Shown here: positions 1 through 11,124 of the stretch, one piece after another | Position numbering within the stretch: the first letter of the stretch is position 1 | How the letters are laid out: each line of letters starts with the position of its first letter | DNA from: Palaemon carinicauda | Taxonomy: Eukaryota; Arthropoda; Malacostraca; Decapoda; Palaemonidae | Assembly: GCF_036898095.1 (NCBI RefSeq) | Contig: NC_090730.1 | Location: forward strand, 22,919,121 to 22,983,120 | Direction: 5' to 3' | DNA length: 64,000 bases | Translations under genes and position numbers: made by a program | Notes under the pieces: model-generated | Seen by the model: the letters and a program-made list of their open reading frames with translations, nothing else | What the model was told of the DNA's origin: nothing | Databases searched by the model: none

Positions 1-219
1 ATTCCCCAAGATGGCCGGCGTGCAAGCAAAGTGGGTGCTTAGCCCAGGTGTATAAGTGAGTGGCTAACCCCACCATTCTCGCTAATTAACAGGTGTGGTG
101 GTTATACCTCACTAAAATTCTTATGGCTTGTCTTTTACCTTCGCCGAAAGCAATACCTCTATGAATAGCTCCAAGTTTGTATCGTTAGGAAAAATACAAA
201 TTACCTAAAAATTTGTCAT
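1..219 (+). repeat. Right inverted terminal repeat of a family-B DIRS element (body lies left of the window)
   Basis: The sequence ends in AAAAATACAAATTACC then an ATTTGTCAT edge at about 219. This matches the right terminal repeat of copy B2 (39810-40021), including the GTTTGTAT..GTTAGGAAAAATAC block and the CGCCGAAAG(T/C)AATACC block. Its orientation shows that the rest of the element lies upstream, outside the window. It sits within the region 5' of the first visible ANAPC4 exon. Confidence 0.7.
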
Positions 220-949
220 ATTAATCTTAAGGATTTGTCAATTTTCTTAGTGTTCAAACAATGGATCATGAATTACATTTAGTGGTTTAATTTTCTAGGT
301 TTTGCCAGTTGATTGTTGCATATATTTAAAGCCTTTGTTGGTAATGTCTCTTTGCTATTGTGTGACTCCCGGAAAAGATTTTTTTTTCCTGTACATAAGT
401 AGCATTAACACTAGACACCCTTTTTAAGTCTTTCAAATTTGGAGTGAGAGCCATCTCTCAGGTTTTTATGAGGTATATGGTTATGTTCATAGGGAACTAA
501 AGATTAGTCACATATTTTAGAGAATAACTCAAGTTATTGTGATATGTTGCAAAGATCCTCTTTGAGAATATAAATAAAGGCATACAGTACTGTACTGTAT
601 TAGGAAAATATTTAAATACAGTAATGAATTTTATTAAGACATCTTTTATTTGGATTAGTTTGCATATAATGAGTTATAGATATTTTTGCTTAAAGGATGC
701 TGTTGAAAAATATTTCAAGCATTTCAAAGATTTGAAGTTGTCTCCCTTACTTTAAGTTGTTGAAGCTGTGAAAAGATAGTATTGTATAGTGAAGTACTGT
801 ACAGTAAGTCTCTCATGTAACTACATTACCCAATAAATACCAAGATAGTTTTTATTGTAAAACTGTAATTTTTCCTAATATTTTTTTTATGTAAAATAGA
901 GGCAATTTTATTTTTGTTTTAATTTTCTTGTAACAGGGGTATTTTTTTC
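220..949. other. Non-coding AT-rich sequence upstream of the first ANAPC4 coding exon
   Basis: No ORF of note or recognisable repeat. Because the exon at 1049 begins after a good splice acceptor, this is probably intron between an upstream 5' UTR exon (outside the window) and the first coding exon. Confidence 0.5.
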
Positions 950-954
950 TTATA

Positions 955-1007
<53 letters not shown>

Positions 1008-1024
1008 TATATATATATATATAT
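950..1024. repeat. (TA)n microsatellite
   Basis: About 70 bp of alternating TA, broken once by ACAG near 1005. It runs straight into the T-rich tract that precedes the splice acceptor at 1047-1048, so its length could affect branch point or acceptor spacing of the first coding exon. Confidence 0.95.
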
Positions 1025-1086
1025 TTTTTTTTTTTTAAATCTTTGCAGATTCATTGGTAAACTATTGTCATACAGGAGCATCCAGA

Positions 1087-1198
1087 ATGGCTGCAACTTG
1101 TGTTATGAAACAAGTTGAGGAGCGCCATGTTGCTAATGAAATTACAAAATGCATCTGGTCGCCGAAGATGGATTTAGTGGCTATTGCCAATGTCCAAG
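1087..1198 (+). CDS. ANAPC4: ANAPC4 coding exon 1 (start of anaphase-promoting complex subunit 4)
   Basis: The exon spans 1049-1198: acceptor TTTGCAG before 1049, donor CAAG|GTAAGG at 1199. The chosen start is ATG 1087 (AGAATGG, with A at -3 and G at +4). It places 22 residues before the conserved IWSPK motif, close to the roughly 27 in human ANAPC4. No in-frame stop precedes it within the exon, so a longer N-terminus from an upstream exon cannot be excluded. The encoded residues (EITKCIWSPKMDLVAIAN) match the first blade of the Apc4 WD40 domain. The exon ends in phase 1 and joins the exon at 26825. The other three exons complete a 778-residue product. Confidence 0.88.
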
Positions 1199-2594
1199 GT
1201 AAGGACAAATCTATAGATTATTCAATGTACTGCACTGTACTAATTTTGTTGACATAATGTTATAAGTTTTTAATCTTTTGATTTTGTTACAGTAAGACAT
1301 GAATATAGTTAACCTAGTTAGTAGTGCTTCATGACCTAGTAAGGTACCCCTGTATTTGAAGAGCCCATCCTACTTATGGTACCCACTCATTGTTTATTAT
1401 TTTTTTTTGAGTTGGTATAAATTCTTTTTTATTACAGTACTGCTTTTGATTTTTAGCTTTTCATTCATAAGGGAACGTTGGAACATTATTCGATATTTAA
1501 GTTTCACAGTGCTTTTTATAGTACAGCATAACTTTTGTCATAAGCCCTGGCTGACTTGTGGATGGGGTTAGGCTGAGTAAAATCTTTCAGAGGATTGTAA
1601 CCTTTTCTTTATTGTCGGGACTAGCTGCGATTCCGAGAAAAAATATATGATAAGGTAACCACAGCCACATCTAACGAGTTACCATCACTATAATCAGAAC
1701 TATCTGTGTTATCACATGAATCAACAAGTCCTAAACTATCCTGAGTCTTAGTTACTGGATCAGGACTCTTTGTATACCAAAAGAAGTGCCTCCTAATATA
1801 GGCTGGAGGCTCATGCCATGATGTTAGCTGAACGTAGTAAGCCTTCACCAGTGTACCATCAGTCAGTCTTCTCAGCTCATAGGTGACCTTATTCTCATAT
1901 ACCTTAGTACACTTTGCCCTTGTTATTCGCGGATTTGATTTTTCATGGTACAGAGAACCTTATAACAAAATAAATAAAAGTTTTTGTAATTGTGAGTTCA
2001 CGGTGCTGCTCACAGCTTTCAAACTGGGTGCGCTCCTTTGCATCTGGCCTTCTGTGCACCATTTTTTACCTTACACAGTTCAGTAAAGAAAAACAAATGC
2101 AAACAAATATACAGGACATGATAACTTTATAGCTGAGAAGGTGGTACTTCTAAAGGACATCATATTGCACAACCAACTGACATGGACCTCGCTTTCCACC
2201 TAAATCATCTTAGGGAAAGAACGTGTACTATGTACTACTACTTTCTATGTCTTGATCAGTACTTGAAAGCCTTCTCTCCCTTATGACTACTGTACTGGAT
2301 TGATCAAGCATCAGTTCCTGATAGCATTACATGTTTGGTCCTTGGTCAGAATGCTTGTTTCCAAGGAAGGTAAAAGTTCTTCAGAGCACCCTGTCAAACC
2401 CTCTAATCCTGTGAAGTATAACGGTACTTAGGTTTATTTTGCCCCACAGGCACTGGATCTGGATAGTAGATGTTCTGGCACTCTTCTTGAATGCAATGAA
2501 CCGAGTGAGGCTTTACCTCAGTCATTGATTGGCACTTCAGTGAACTTCAACAAGGCCTTCTTCAGAGCGGCCTTCATTGGATCTTGCTACTTCA
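1199..2594. other. Start of ANAPC4 intron 1, no recognisable feature
   Basis: Only short chance ORFs on both strands. From about 2440 the base composition becomes more balanced and leads into the DIRS recombinase fragment, whose left edge is not sharp. Intron 1 as a whole runs 1199-26824 (25.6 kb) and holds most of the transposons in the first third of the window. Confidence 0.6.
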
Positions 2595-3390
2595 TGCTTG
2601 AAGACTATCCAGCATCTCCTCTCTCACAGAGGCCTTTTCACAAGTTGTGAAGAGGATGTCTGGTTACCTGTGTAGATTTTTGGCTTTAGTCTACCAGTCC
2701 AAGTGGACTGTTTTTTGTAGTTGGTGTCATGGAAGGGGTATCTCTCCCCTCGATGCCACTATTCCAGAAATAACAGAGTCCCTCGTTTACCTTCGGGAAG
2801 AAAAGCTTCTCATGGTCTCAACGATGAAAGGCCACCATGTGTACCTAAGCCTCGCCTTCAGACTGAAAGGAATTAACCTTTCTTCTGCGTTGACATCGTC
2901 TCTCTTCATACGGCGTTTTGAGCCTATGTGCCCTCAGTCAGAAGGTTGCCCCCTATGACCCAGGACGCCGAGCAGCAGATCTTCACCTGACCTCGATGAC
3001 AGGGCTCCCACCCGTGTAGGCTTTGGCCAAGAGAGTCGGGAATCCAATGGGCTGCCTGCAACGTCTCTCATTCAAAGCAATGGGCCAGGTAATACTCGAC
3101 TTCGTTCCTTGCAGCTCGGATCCCAGTTTCGAACCCCTCAAATGGGAGTCCTTTGTAGTGTGACCAATGATCTAAATCAATGGCTACTATACCAGGGAAG
3201 AACTCTATGTGATACCTCAAGAGAACTACAGAAGCTCGCCGCCCGATTGTCAGGACTCTTCGTCAGCTCTGGGAAAGTCAAGAGAAGGATTGCCAAGAAC
3301 ACATTCTCGGCTTGGATTTACAAGGTCATGGACCGAGCATTGAATCCTGATCCTCCTCCTCATAGAGGAGACCTAGAGCATATAAAGTTA
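2595..3390 (+). pseudogene. Truncated tyrosine recombinase of a family-B DIRS element
   Basis: The fragment 2647-2958 encodes the N-terminal core-binding part of a DIRS recombinase (MSGYLCRF..YQSKWTVFCSW, then LVYLREEK and LAFRLKGI). It is nearly colinear with 9518-9835 in copy B1. A second part in 3241-3390 encodes KRRIAKNTFSAWIYKVMDRA, matching B1 near 10220-10280. The match stops at about 3385, just before the HxxR motif, so the catalytic C-terminus with the tyrosine is absent. The middle with the first catalytic arginine is badly degraded. It is a separate, older insertion about 300 bp from copy B1 and in the same orientation. Confidence 0.75.
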
Positions 3391-3725
3391 GGGGCAGGAG
3401 TACACTTCTTCTAAATTTCATTCTGTTTATTATCCTTACTTTCATAATTTTTATCTAATTATTTTCACCTTATTATTATTCCCTTTAATAATGTTTTTTT
3501 CCTTCCTGCATGATAAGTTACAAGCATTTTAGTTAGAATAATTAGAATGAAAAAACAAGACTTTAGTATACATAATTATATAATATTTTACCTTTCATTC
3601 TCCCTTCTTTTCTGTTTACTTTTCATCTTTGTTATTCACACATTTTTATAGTTCATTTATGTCTACATTTATTCCTTTTATCGTTTCTTATTGCGTATTA
3701 TCTGTATTCGCTTTCTTATTACTTA
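3391..3725. other. AT-rich intronic spacer
   Basis: No ORF or repeat recognised between the recombinase fragment and the left end of copy B1. Confidence 0.6.
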
Positions 3726-3912
3726 TTTATTCTGAAACTGGAATACAAACCGCGCTATTTAATAGGGGCATTACTTTCGGCGTAGCTGAAATGACGAGCC
3801 ATTAATTTTTAACGAGGGTTAACTACCCATACGGCTAGTTAGTGTGGGTAAGGGAGGGTAGCTTGCTACCGGCCCCCTTCACACACCTGGGATTGAGCTC
3901 ACTTTGCTTTCG
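3726..3912 (+). repeat. Left inverted terminal repeat of copy B1
   Basis: Colinear with the left end of B2 (32499-32692). Both share GCATTACTTTCGGCGTAGCT-type sequence, ATGACGAGCCATTA, a GGGTAG CTTGCTACC palindrome and CACACACC before the gag leader. Confidence 0.7.
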
Positions 3913-4030
3913 TCTTGGATAATGAACAGACGTTGCCGTTCTTCATCTTCCCCGAATATTGGCAGTCATTAATGACTTTTGCTTTTTCATTTTCTCTTAG
4001 TGTGTGTTTGTGAAGTTGACTTTTGCGACC

Positions 4031-4765
4031 ATGCGCACCTGCCCTGGACTCTCCGGCCGCCCTTATGGGACATTTATGTCGGCGGTGGAGACTGATCCTC
4101 ACACCCTTTGTCCTTTATGCAGAGGTCAACAGTGTGATAGTGCAAATAAGTGTAATGAGTGTAGGGAGTGGTTTTCCTCCCAGTGGGAGAGGTTTGGGCG
4201 ATGGCGGAAGAAGAAGTCCAAGCGGGATATTTCTCCTTTGAAGGTTCCTTTGAAGTAAGGAAAAGCCAAGGCCTCTTCTTCCGTCTCCCGACCCTCCTCC
4301 GAAGCTCCTACTCGTTCGGTCTCTTACGAGAGACCGTCAAGTAGTAGCGTAGACCAAGTTAATGTCGGCCAACCCCGGTTCTCGAGAGATGATGTTGCTT
4401 CCCTTAGCAAAGCAGCTCCACCTCTTCCCCTGGCTGAGGCCTTGTCACTAACCCCTCTTTTACAGATTTGGTCTTCCTTAGGGCTTACTGGTCCGCCCTC
4501 CAAGGAAGTTTTGCTACAGTTCATCCGCATGAGTGCTTCTGTTAAGCAGTCATCGTCGCCGTCAGAGGTAGATCCTCTGACCCTCGTTGGTGTTATTGTG
4601 TCAGAGGTGTCTCATGCAGTATCATCCAACTCATCTGCCCCTTCAGACTCTCCAGCGGTTGTTGCCAACTTAGTTTCCCCCGTTCCTGAACATCCTTCGA
4701 GGGGAAAACTAAGTTCGTCTGTCTCTCCTGCAAGTGTTCCTCTCCCTCGGGATGTTCACTTATAG
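4031..4765 (+). pseudogene. DIRS gag-like ORF 1, N-terminal part with Cys cluster
   Basis: The ATG at 4031 opens a frame with a cysteine cluster, CPLCRGQQC..C..C, at about residues 27-45. This resembles a zinc knuckle and is followed by a WERFGRWRKKKS basic stretch. A TAA at 4256 interrupts the frame. The same frame then stays open to 4765 with Ser/Pro-rich sequence (SVSRPSSEAP, then SLTPLLQIWSSLGL). The product would be the structural or nucleic-acid-binding protein of the element. No other database-type domain is recognised. The single in-frame stop suggests a fairly recent loss of function. Confidence 0.6.
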
Positions 4766-5149
4766 AGTCTCCTCTTCAGAGTACTGCTATGGCGCACAGT
4801 CAGCTTGCTGATCCAACGGCCCCCAGAGGGCGTATTTGTCGGAAAGCATGCCTTCCACTTCGCCTTAGAGGTCTCTTTTCACCAGCGGTGAAAAGGCGCA
4901 CCTTTGGTTCATCATCGTCGCAGCCTTCCCCTGCAGAGGAGCCTCCGCTGTAGTCATCTGACCTTCATCCATCGATCATCACTGCTCCTGCAACTAGTCC
5001 TGAGACTTTGAACCTGGACCTCTCTGCTGATCGTTCGCGATCCCCTTCGGTGGATGGTTGCCCATAGAAAGGGTACGTCGACCATCCACTCTCCTGACCT
5101 GCCATCACCGTTCCTGTCACCGGTAAAGCCTATTGTAGCTCTACCAAAT

Positions 5150-5960
5150 TGTGCAGCTGCGCGCCATCGCCCTGCAGCCCGCCAACCTACAGGACTTCAG
5201 CCCTCACCAGCACCTCGTCAGCACTCTACAGCGCGCCCCTTCACCTGCTCGCCCTCATAGAAGGCAGCAAGATCATGCGCCTACGCGCCAACGTTCTCCT
5301 GCATGTCAGCGCTCTCCTGCGCGCCCACGTTCACCTGCACACCCTGCGCTCACACGCCCAGGGTCGCCCACACGCCAGCGCATTACAGCTCGCTTGCGGT
5401 CTCCTGCGCATCAGCAATCTTCTGCGCTCCCTGCGCCCACGCGCCCACGTTCTCCTACGCGCCAATGCTCACCTGCGCACCCTTACTCTCCTGCATGCCA
5501 ATTATCTCCTGTGCACCAGCCTGCGCGCCAATTCTCTAATGCACACCAGAGTGCTCCCGCAGGCCAGTACTCACCTGCGCATCAACAAATGCCTGCATGC
5601 CATTATTCTCCTGTGCACAAACACTCTATAGGTGAGAAAGCAGGCACAATGTAGCTCTCACCTGCGCGCTGGTGCTCTCCTGGACATTCACGCTCTCCTG
5701 CGCACCAAATCTCTCTCGCGCGCACGCACAGAGACATGCGCACACGCCACCACGCGCCCGTACGCCAGCTTTCACCTGCACACGTGTGCCAATACTCTCC
5801 CGCGCTCTAATATTCTCTTGCGCGCACCAATATTCTCCCGCGGGCACGTGCGCGCCAACAGGCACGGACGCAGGATCTACACCTGGCAAGGTCACCATGA
5901 CCTCATTCCCCTCCCCGTAAATGCATTCCAGCATGCCCTGCGGGAGAAGGGAAACAGGCA
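5150..5960 (+). repeat. Degenerate 18-bp repeats in DIRS gag (RQRSPA-type hexapeptides)
   Basis: The CTCCTGCGC / CACCTGCGCGCC words recur on a roughly 18-bp register and encode Arg/Ser/Pro/Ala/His-rich hexapeptides such as RQRSPA and RSPAHP. The segment is GC-rich against an AT-rich background and open in several frames at once. A comparable low-complexity block occurs in copy B2 (33900-35430), so it is an ancestral part of the family-B gag, not a local expansion. Confidence 0.7.
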
Positions 5961-5996
5961 CAAGCAGAGGGGTATAGGATCCCTAAACTGCCTTAT

Positions 5997-7007
5997 ATGG
6001 CGGACCCACCTATTACGGTGACTCCTCGTAGGGAACCTTCGGTCCCTTTCCCTTCAGGGAATCTGTCTGACAGTGCATCAATCAGTCAGCAGCCTTGGTT
6101 CAGTGCCTTAGTCAGAGCTGTAACACAGGCATTCAAGCCCGTCCTGTCCGACCGCTCATCAGAGCAACCTATAGCTCTGGACTCAAGACACGGAACCATG
6201 GCTTCCTCTACCCCTTTCAAGAGGAAAAGAGGAGTTTCCGACACGGTCACTTCCCCGAGGGTGAAACTGACTCCGTGCAGACCATCAAGGCTAGTCCCTC
6301 CAGTATCTCCCCAGGGATACTCTCCCTCCCTGTCGGATGAAGACCATCCTTCACCAAGGGAATCGTGTGAGGAGAGACACTCTTCCATCGCACCATTGAA
6401 GGAATCTTCCCTGCACGTGGAGTGTTCCCCTCAATCTGAGACCAGGAGGGACATGACACTCAGGCCTTCGATGTTGGAGTCTTACCTCCTTCCTCGGAAG
6501 GAATCCAAAGACTCCAAGACTCTGCCAAAGTCCTCCACCAAGGCTAGAACGGAGACAGCCAGCCACTCAAGAAATGTTCACGACTCACCCCAAGAAGAGC
6601 TCTTAGGGATAGAAGGAGACTTCGCTGCTAGTCCAACATCAGGAGGAGACCAACAAGAATCAGAACATGCATTCTGGCAGGTTCTGACTCTAATGAGGGT
6701 TCACAGTGGATTTTCCGACCCAGAGAAACCCCCTCGAGAGGACAAAGACACGGTTTTAGACCGCGTCTTCGGCACTTAGAAACCCTCAAAGACCAGTGCA
6801 GCCCTGCCCTGGTCTCAATGGTTGAAGAGTGCCAGGGACAAGATCACCCAACAGCTCTCCGAGTTTGCCTCCTCCAACCGTGCCGGCTCTATGAACAAGC
6901 TCCTCCCATCTCCTCGCGTACAGCATAGGAGGTACTTTGAGATCACCCAGTTCAGCTCTTCCACTTCATCATTCTCTGGAAGAGCTAACCAGGGAAGTCC
7001 CTCTTGA
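5997..7007 (+). pseudogene. DIRS gag-like ORF, C-terminal part
   Basis: One frame is open from ATG 5997 to a TAG at 6777 (260 codons) and resumes in the same frame to 7007 (KSARDKITQQLSEFASSNRA). The protein is Ser/Pro-rich with FKRKRGVSDTV, a possible basic nuclear signal, and an acidic stretch near LSDEDHPSPRESCEERH. No enzymatic motif is present. By position, between the gag repeats and the RT, it is the C-terminal half of the structural protein. Confidence 0.6.
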
Positions 7008-7365
7008 GAGAGACTCCAGCCGGCAGGTTTCGTTCTCGGCGGCCGAAGTCCTTAACCAGGAAAAGGTCACTAAGTATGTGACAAGCTACTAAGTGGCTGG
7101 ACATCTGGTTAGGAACCTTAGGTATCCTGATACGATCCAAGGATTTTTCCAAGGAGCGTACCAGGAAGGCGATGGAGACCTTTTTACTCTCAGGCACTCG
7201 CGCGATCGAGTTTCTTGCCCACCAAGTTTCAAACTTGTGGACAAACACTATCTTGAAACGTCAAGATGCAGTGTCTGAGAGTTTCCACCAACAGGTCCCA
7301 AGCGTCAAGATAAATAGGCTCAGACATTCCTCCTAGAGGGGGCCCATCTGTTTGAGCCTAAAGAT

Positions 7366-7611
7366 GTGGAACTTGCTGCTGAGAGGTGGAGGAAGTCTCA
7401 TCGAGACTCCCTCCTCCATAGGGCTTTAACAACTAAGCCCTATAAACCTCCAGCAACTCAACAGTCCCATTCAACAAAGACTGTAACGACGAAACCAGCA
7501 GCGAAGACAGTGGTGTCTAATAAGCCCTTTCCTGTCAAGGACAGGAAAAACAAAAAGCTCTCCAAGGGAGGAAAGAATCGTAGAGGGAGCGGCCGAGGCC
7601 GCAAACGCTAG
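7366..7611 (+). pseudogene. Basic tail of DIRS gag-like protein
   Basis: An 81-codon frame begins MELAAERWRKSHRDSLLHRA and ends in a Lys/Arg/Gly-rich tail (KDRKNKKLSKGGKNRRGSG). Such basic tails are plausible nucleic-acid-binding regions just upstream of the RT. The stretch 7008-7365 between this and the preceding fragment is the same gag region broken by frameshifts. Confidence 0.5.
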
Positions 7612-7789
7612 GATAGGCACTCCTTTTGTGTTTCCACCAGTGGGGGGATGCCTACAAAGTTGCTCAGACAGGTGGAAGCAACTCGGGGCCGATTCCTGGA
7701 CAATCGTGATCCGTCTATGATATCGCGTCCCGTTCATAACATCTCTATCTCCCCTGACCAGGAATCCAGTGTCAATAGACTCCCTTGCC

Positions 7790-8728
7790 ATGGGATCGGC
7801 AAGGGGTCAGGCCCTTTTGGCAGAAGTCCAGACCATGTTGAAGAAGGGCGCTCTCCAAGAGGTCCTCGACGGGTCCCCAGGCTTCTTCAGTTGACTCTTT
7901 CTTGTAAGAAAGGTTGCTGGAGGCTGGAGACCAGTCATCGACCTCTCAGCCCTGAATAAGTTGGTCAAACAAATTCCGTTCAGTATGGAGATGGCAGACA
8001 CGGTCAGACTAGCAGGGAGACCGCAAGACTTCATGTGTACACTGGACATAAAGGACGCTTACTTCCGGATCCCAGTCCATCCGTCTTCAAGGAAGTACTT
8101 AAGATTCAGCCTGGACAACGGAAAGTACCAGTTCAAGGTTCTGTGCTTTGGTCTTTCCATAGCACCCCAAGTTTTCACCAGAGTGTTTGCCCTAGTGTCA
8201 TCTTGGGCACACAGGATTAGCATCCGTCCCCTCCGTTATCTGGACGACTGGCTAATCCTAGCAGACTCGGTGTCAACCCTTCTTCAACACCGAGACGAAC
8301 TTCTGAGACTTTGCCAGGATATGGAGATCATAGTAAATCTCGAGAAGTCTTCTCTGGTTCCTACAAAGAGACTGGTATACTTAGGCATGATCATAGACAC
8401 CAATCTCCACAAAGCCTTCCCATCAGACGACAGGATAACAAGGCGAGAAGAACTTCCAGCCCAAACGTGGTTATGTCTCCTTGGTCACCTTTCATTGCTC
8501 GCTAGTTTAGTTCCCAATGGTCGCCTCAGGATGAGATCCCTGCAGTGGCAACTCAAGTCCCGATGGAATCAGACTTGCGATTCCCCGGACATCTGGATCC
8601 CCATGGGATCAGCAGAACTGACAGACCTCCAGTGGTGGGTGATAGACGAAAACCTACGAAAGGGAGTGGACCTTCTCGTCCTCCCCCCAGATTTGATGCT
8701 GTTCTCAGACGCTCCAAAAAAAGGGTGA
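7790..8728 (+). pseudogene. DIRS reverse transcriptase (copy B1)
   Basis: The best preserved RT in the window. Motifs in order are WRPVIDLSALNK at about 7925-7960, motif A with CTLDIKDAYFRIPVHP (8037-8085), motif B with CFGLSIAPQVFTR, motif C RYLDDWLIL (about 8236-8262) and motif E VYLGMIID. The thumb follows (LLGHLSLLASL, then GRLRMRSLQW). Catalytic Asp residues of motifs A and C are intact. A TAG at about 7890 separates the first part (LKKGALQEVLDGSP) from the rest, and the frame ends at 8728 inside the RNase H start. It would copy element RNA into DNA. The YLDD box and motif wording are those of DIRS/Ngaro-type RTs. Confidence 0.85.
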
Positions 8729-8954
8729 GAGGGCCCACGTGCTGCACCACACGACCTCAGGCCTCTGGTCAGGGTCAGAAGAGTACCTCCACATAAATCT
8801 CCTAGAGATGAAGGCCGTCTTTCTAGCCCTTCAACAGTTCCTTGCGGGCCACTCGGTGGTGATGAGCGACACCACTGTAGTGGCTTACATCAACAAGCAA
8901 GGAGGTACTTTTTTGCAGCAGCTATCCCATCTAGCAGTAGAGATACTGAGATAG
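8685..8954 (+). pseudogene. DIRS RNase H (copy B1)
   Basis: The domain starts in the RT frame with LMLFSDAP, which supplies the first catalytic Asp. It then shifts frame at the A-rich run near 8715-8725, where a Trp codon is also TGA. It continues as SGLWSGSEEYLHINLLEMKAV (catalytic Glu), VVMSDTTVVAYINKQGG (catalytic Asp) and HLAVEILR. The frameshift kills the RT-RNase H fusion. Confidence 0.8.
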
Positions 8955-9089
8955 GCCGAAATCCACTCGATACCATCGGCACACTTCATTCCAGACAAAA
9001 GGTATGTGCTCGCCGACAACCTGAGTAGAGCATCTTAGATAGTGAGTACCGAGTGGTCTTTGGATCATCTAGTAGCCAACAAAGTCCTG

Positions 9090-9365
9090 ACTTAGTAGGG
9101 TTCTCCGACTGTGGACTTCTTCACAACGACCCTGAACTTCAGGCTCCCGCTGTATTATTCCCCAGACCCAGACACCAAGGCTCTCTGGCAAGATGCTTTC
9201 CAACAACGGTGGGACAACATCGACGTTAACGCCTTTCCCCTGTTCTGTCTGATGAGGAGGGTACTCAACAAGACCAGAACATCGGTCAGTCTTTCAATGA
9301 CCCTCATAGCTCCGCTATGGCATCACACAGAATGGTTCCTGGACCTTCTGCAGCTCCTAACGTAG
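9090..9365 (+). pseudogene. Dam-like methyltransferase region of DIRS (copy B1)
   Basis: The order VDFFTTTLNFRLPLYYSPDP, DAFQQRWDN, VNAFPLFCL, TLIAPLW matches the region between RNase H and recombinase in the C copies (DLFAT, YCSPVPDP, YAFPPF, LVASLWP). DIRS elements carry an N6-adenine methyltransferase-like domain at this position. By alignment, AFPxF stands where classical enzymes have an NPPY-like motif. Assignment to that domain is inference from position and spacing. A stop closes the fragment at 9365. Confidence 0.55.
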
Positions 9366-9399
9366 CCCCCAAGAGAACTCCCTCCACGACACAATCTAC

Positions 9400-10573
9400 T
9401 CAAACAACCACATGCCAACATATTCCATGAAGCCATAGCTTCACTACGACTTCACACCTTGAGACTATCCAGCATCTCCTCTCTCAGAGAGGATTTTCGC
9501 AACAAGTTGCGACTAGGATGTCTGGATACCTGCGTAAGTCATCAGCAGCTTTCTACCAGGCAAAGGGGAAAGTCTTCTGTGGTTGGTATCGTGGAAGGGC
9601 TATCTCTCCACTCGGTGCCACTATTCCAGCAATAGCGGAGTTCCTCGTGTATTTGCGTGAAGATATGGGCCTGTCAGTCTTGGCAGTAAAAGGCTATCTC
9701 TCAGCCTTAAGCCTCACCTTCAGACTGAAAGGAATGGACATTTCTTCATCGCTAGAACTTTCCTTACTCATATGGAGTTATGAACTTACCTGCCCTCAGT
9801 CAGAAGTGATACCTCCTCCATGGAACGTGGTTTGAGTTCTCAGGTCTCACAAGAGACTTCCCTATGAACCATTACGCCAGGCAACTGATCGCCACCTAAC
9901 CTGGAAGACGGTGTTCCTGCTAGCTTTGGCTTCGGCCAAGCGAGTCAGTGAACTTCATGGTCTCTCATATGACATCGCCCATTCAAGGGGATGGGGAGAG
10001 GTAACGTTCAGCTTCGTCCCTGGGTTCATTGCTAAGACTCAGAAAGCCGGGAGTAGCGGATCCACGATTCAACTCCTTCCGGATTTCTAGTCTCCGTATT
10101 GTAACAGATGACCCAGACCATCTCATACTATGCCCAGTGAGGAGTTTGAGGCAGTATCTTAAGAGAACAGCCGCAGCCCGTCCTTGTGTGCTTGCACTAT
10201 CGTCAGCACAGGAAGGACTAAGAGGAGGGTCACCAAGAACACCATCTCAGCATGGATTCGCAAGGTCATAGACCATGCACTGAATCCAGACTCTCCTCCT
10301 TCACGTCGCCCCAGAGCTCATGATGTCCCAGCTACGTCCCTGGCATTCAAGAGAAATTTCTCATTGATGCAGGTTCTTCAAGCTGGGGTGTGGAATCGTC
10401 AGACCACATTCACATCCCACTACCTGCAAGACGTGACCCACAGGAGACTCGATACATTCTCTTATCGGTCCTGTGGTGGCTGCACAACAGCTGGTTTAAA
10501 ACCTCAAGCTTCTTATTGGACAAGTAGCAGAATGTTGAGGGCATTGTTACCTGGTTTTAGTCTGCATGAATGA
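9400..10573 (+). pseudogene. DIRS tyrosine recombinase (copy B1)
   Basis: The core-binding domain at 9518-9835 (YQAKGKVFCGWYRG, EFLVYLREDMGLS) ends at a premature TGA. Frame then resumes with LASAKRVSELHGL, supplying the first catalytic Arg at about 9930-9960. After a further shift, 10184-10573 encodes KNTISAWIRKVIDHALNP, AHDVPATSLAF and FTSHYLQDV with the catalytic Tyr. At the HxxR box two codons appear to be missing, so His is kept but the second Arg is not. The protein would integrate circular DNA copies. It is dead here by stops, frameshifts and the lost Arg. Confidence 0.8.
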
Positions 10574-10984
10574 AAAGGTTTGACTGGCCCTTGTTCTTTT
10601 CTTCATTCTCCTCTCTCTTGGGGAAAGCAGCGTCCTGAGTTCTCTGCACAGCTGACCTCAAACCACTGCAGGTAAACCATGCTCCCTTGTGTACCTAGTA
10701 TTAAGATTAATACTGTTGCGTCCCCATACCCTGACGAGGTGGTATTGGGAAAGTCCTAGTTACACAGTTTTTCCTTCTAAAGAACTTGGAATAACTTTAC
10801 CAGGACAGTCACACTTCTACATACCTCAACACACAGGTTGGGTAGGCCGCGGACCTTGTGTAACAAGGTTTTAGCGAGGTGCAGGGACTCCTTATTTTTT
10901 GAGTACTGATACACTCAGATAGTGAGCCTCCGGGTAAAGCCTAAAGTCAGATTGGCTGGGACGTCCACCCTTCCTAATGGGTAA

Positions 10985-11040
10985 GTCATCCCTATTAAAT
11001 AGCGTGGTTTGTATTCCATTTACGGAACAAATGACAAATT
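10985..11040 (+). repeat. Partial internal complementary region at the 3' edge of copy B1
   Basis: AATAGCGTGGTTTGTATTCC is the inverted complement of the element's left edge at about 3740-3765. It corresponds to 39665-39716 in B2. B2 continues with the complement of its right edge, but here the sequence departs into unrelated AT-rich DNA after about 11040. Confidence 0.7.
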
Positions 11041-11124
11041 TCCATAACTCCCATATTATCTAAAAGTTTATGAACATCTTTAGGCAAATATCTAAATAGG
11101 TAGTATGCAGAAGTTAATCATCTG

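Larger units (their letters stand above)
3726..11040 (+). mobile_element. DIRS-type retrotransposon copy B1 (3' truncated at the ICR)
   Basis: The copy is about 7.3 kb with DIRS gene order: gag-like ORF, reverse transcriptase, RNase H, Dam-like methyltransferase region and tyrosine recombinase. The left end (GGAATACAAACCGCGC and following) is the inverted complement of 10985-11022. That stretch corresponds to the first half of the internal complementary region of sister copy B2. The second half and the right terminal repeat are missing, so the copy is truncated at its 3' side. All genes carry stops or frameshifts. It lies in intron 1 of ANAPC4 in sense orientation. DIRS elements replicate through a circular intermediate and integrate with a tyrosine recombinase, which is why no target-site duplication is expected. 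Confidence 0.85.

Noticed and set aside
1621..1848. 75-codon minus-strand ORF in intron 1
   Set aside because: No recognisable family, no matching neighbour exons; treated as chance.
5149..5961. Independent genes in the GC-rich repeat region
   Set aside because: Overlapping frames on both strands come from the 18-bp repeats; the region lies inside DIRS gag.
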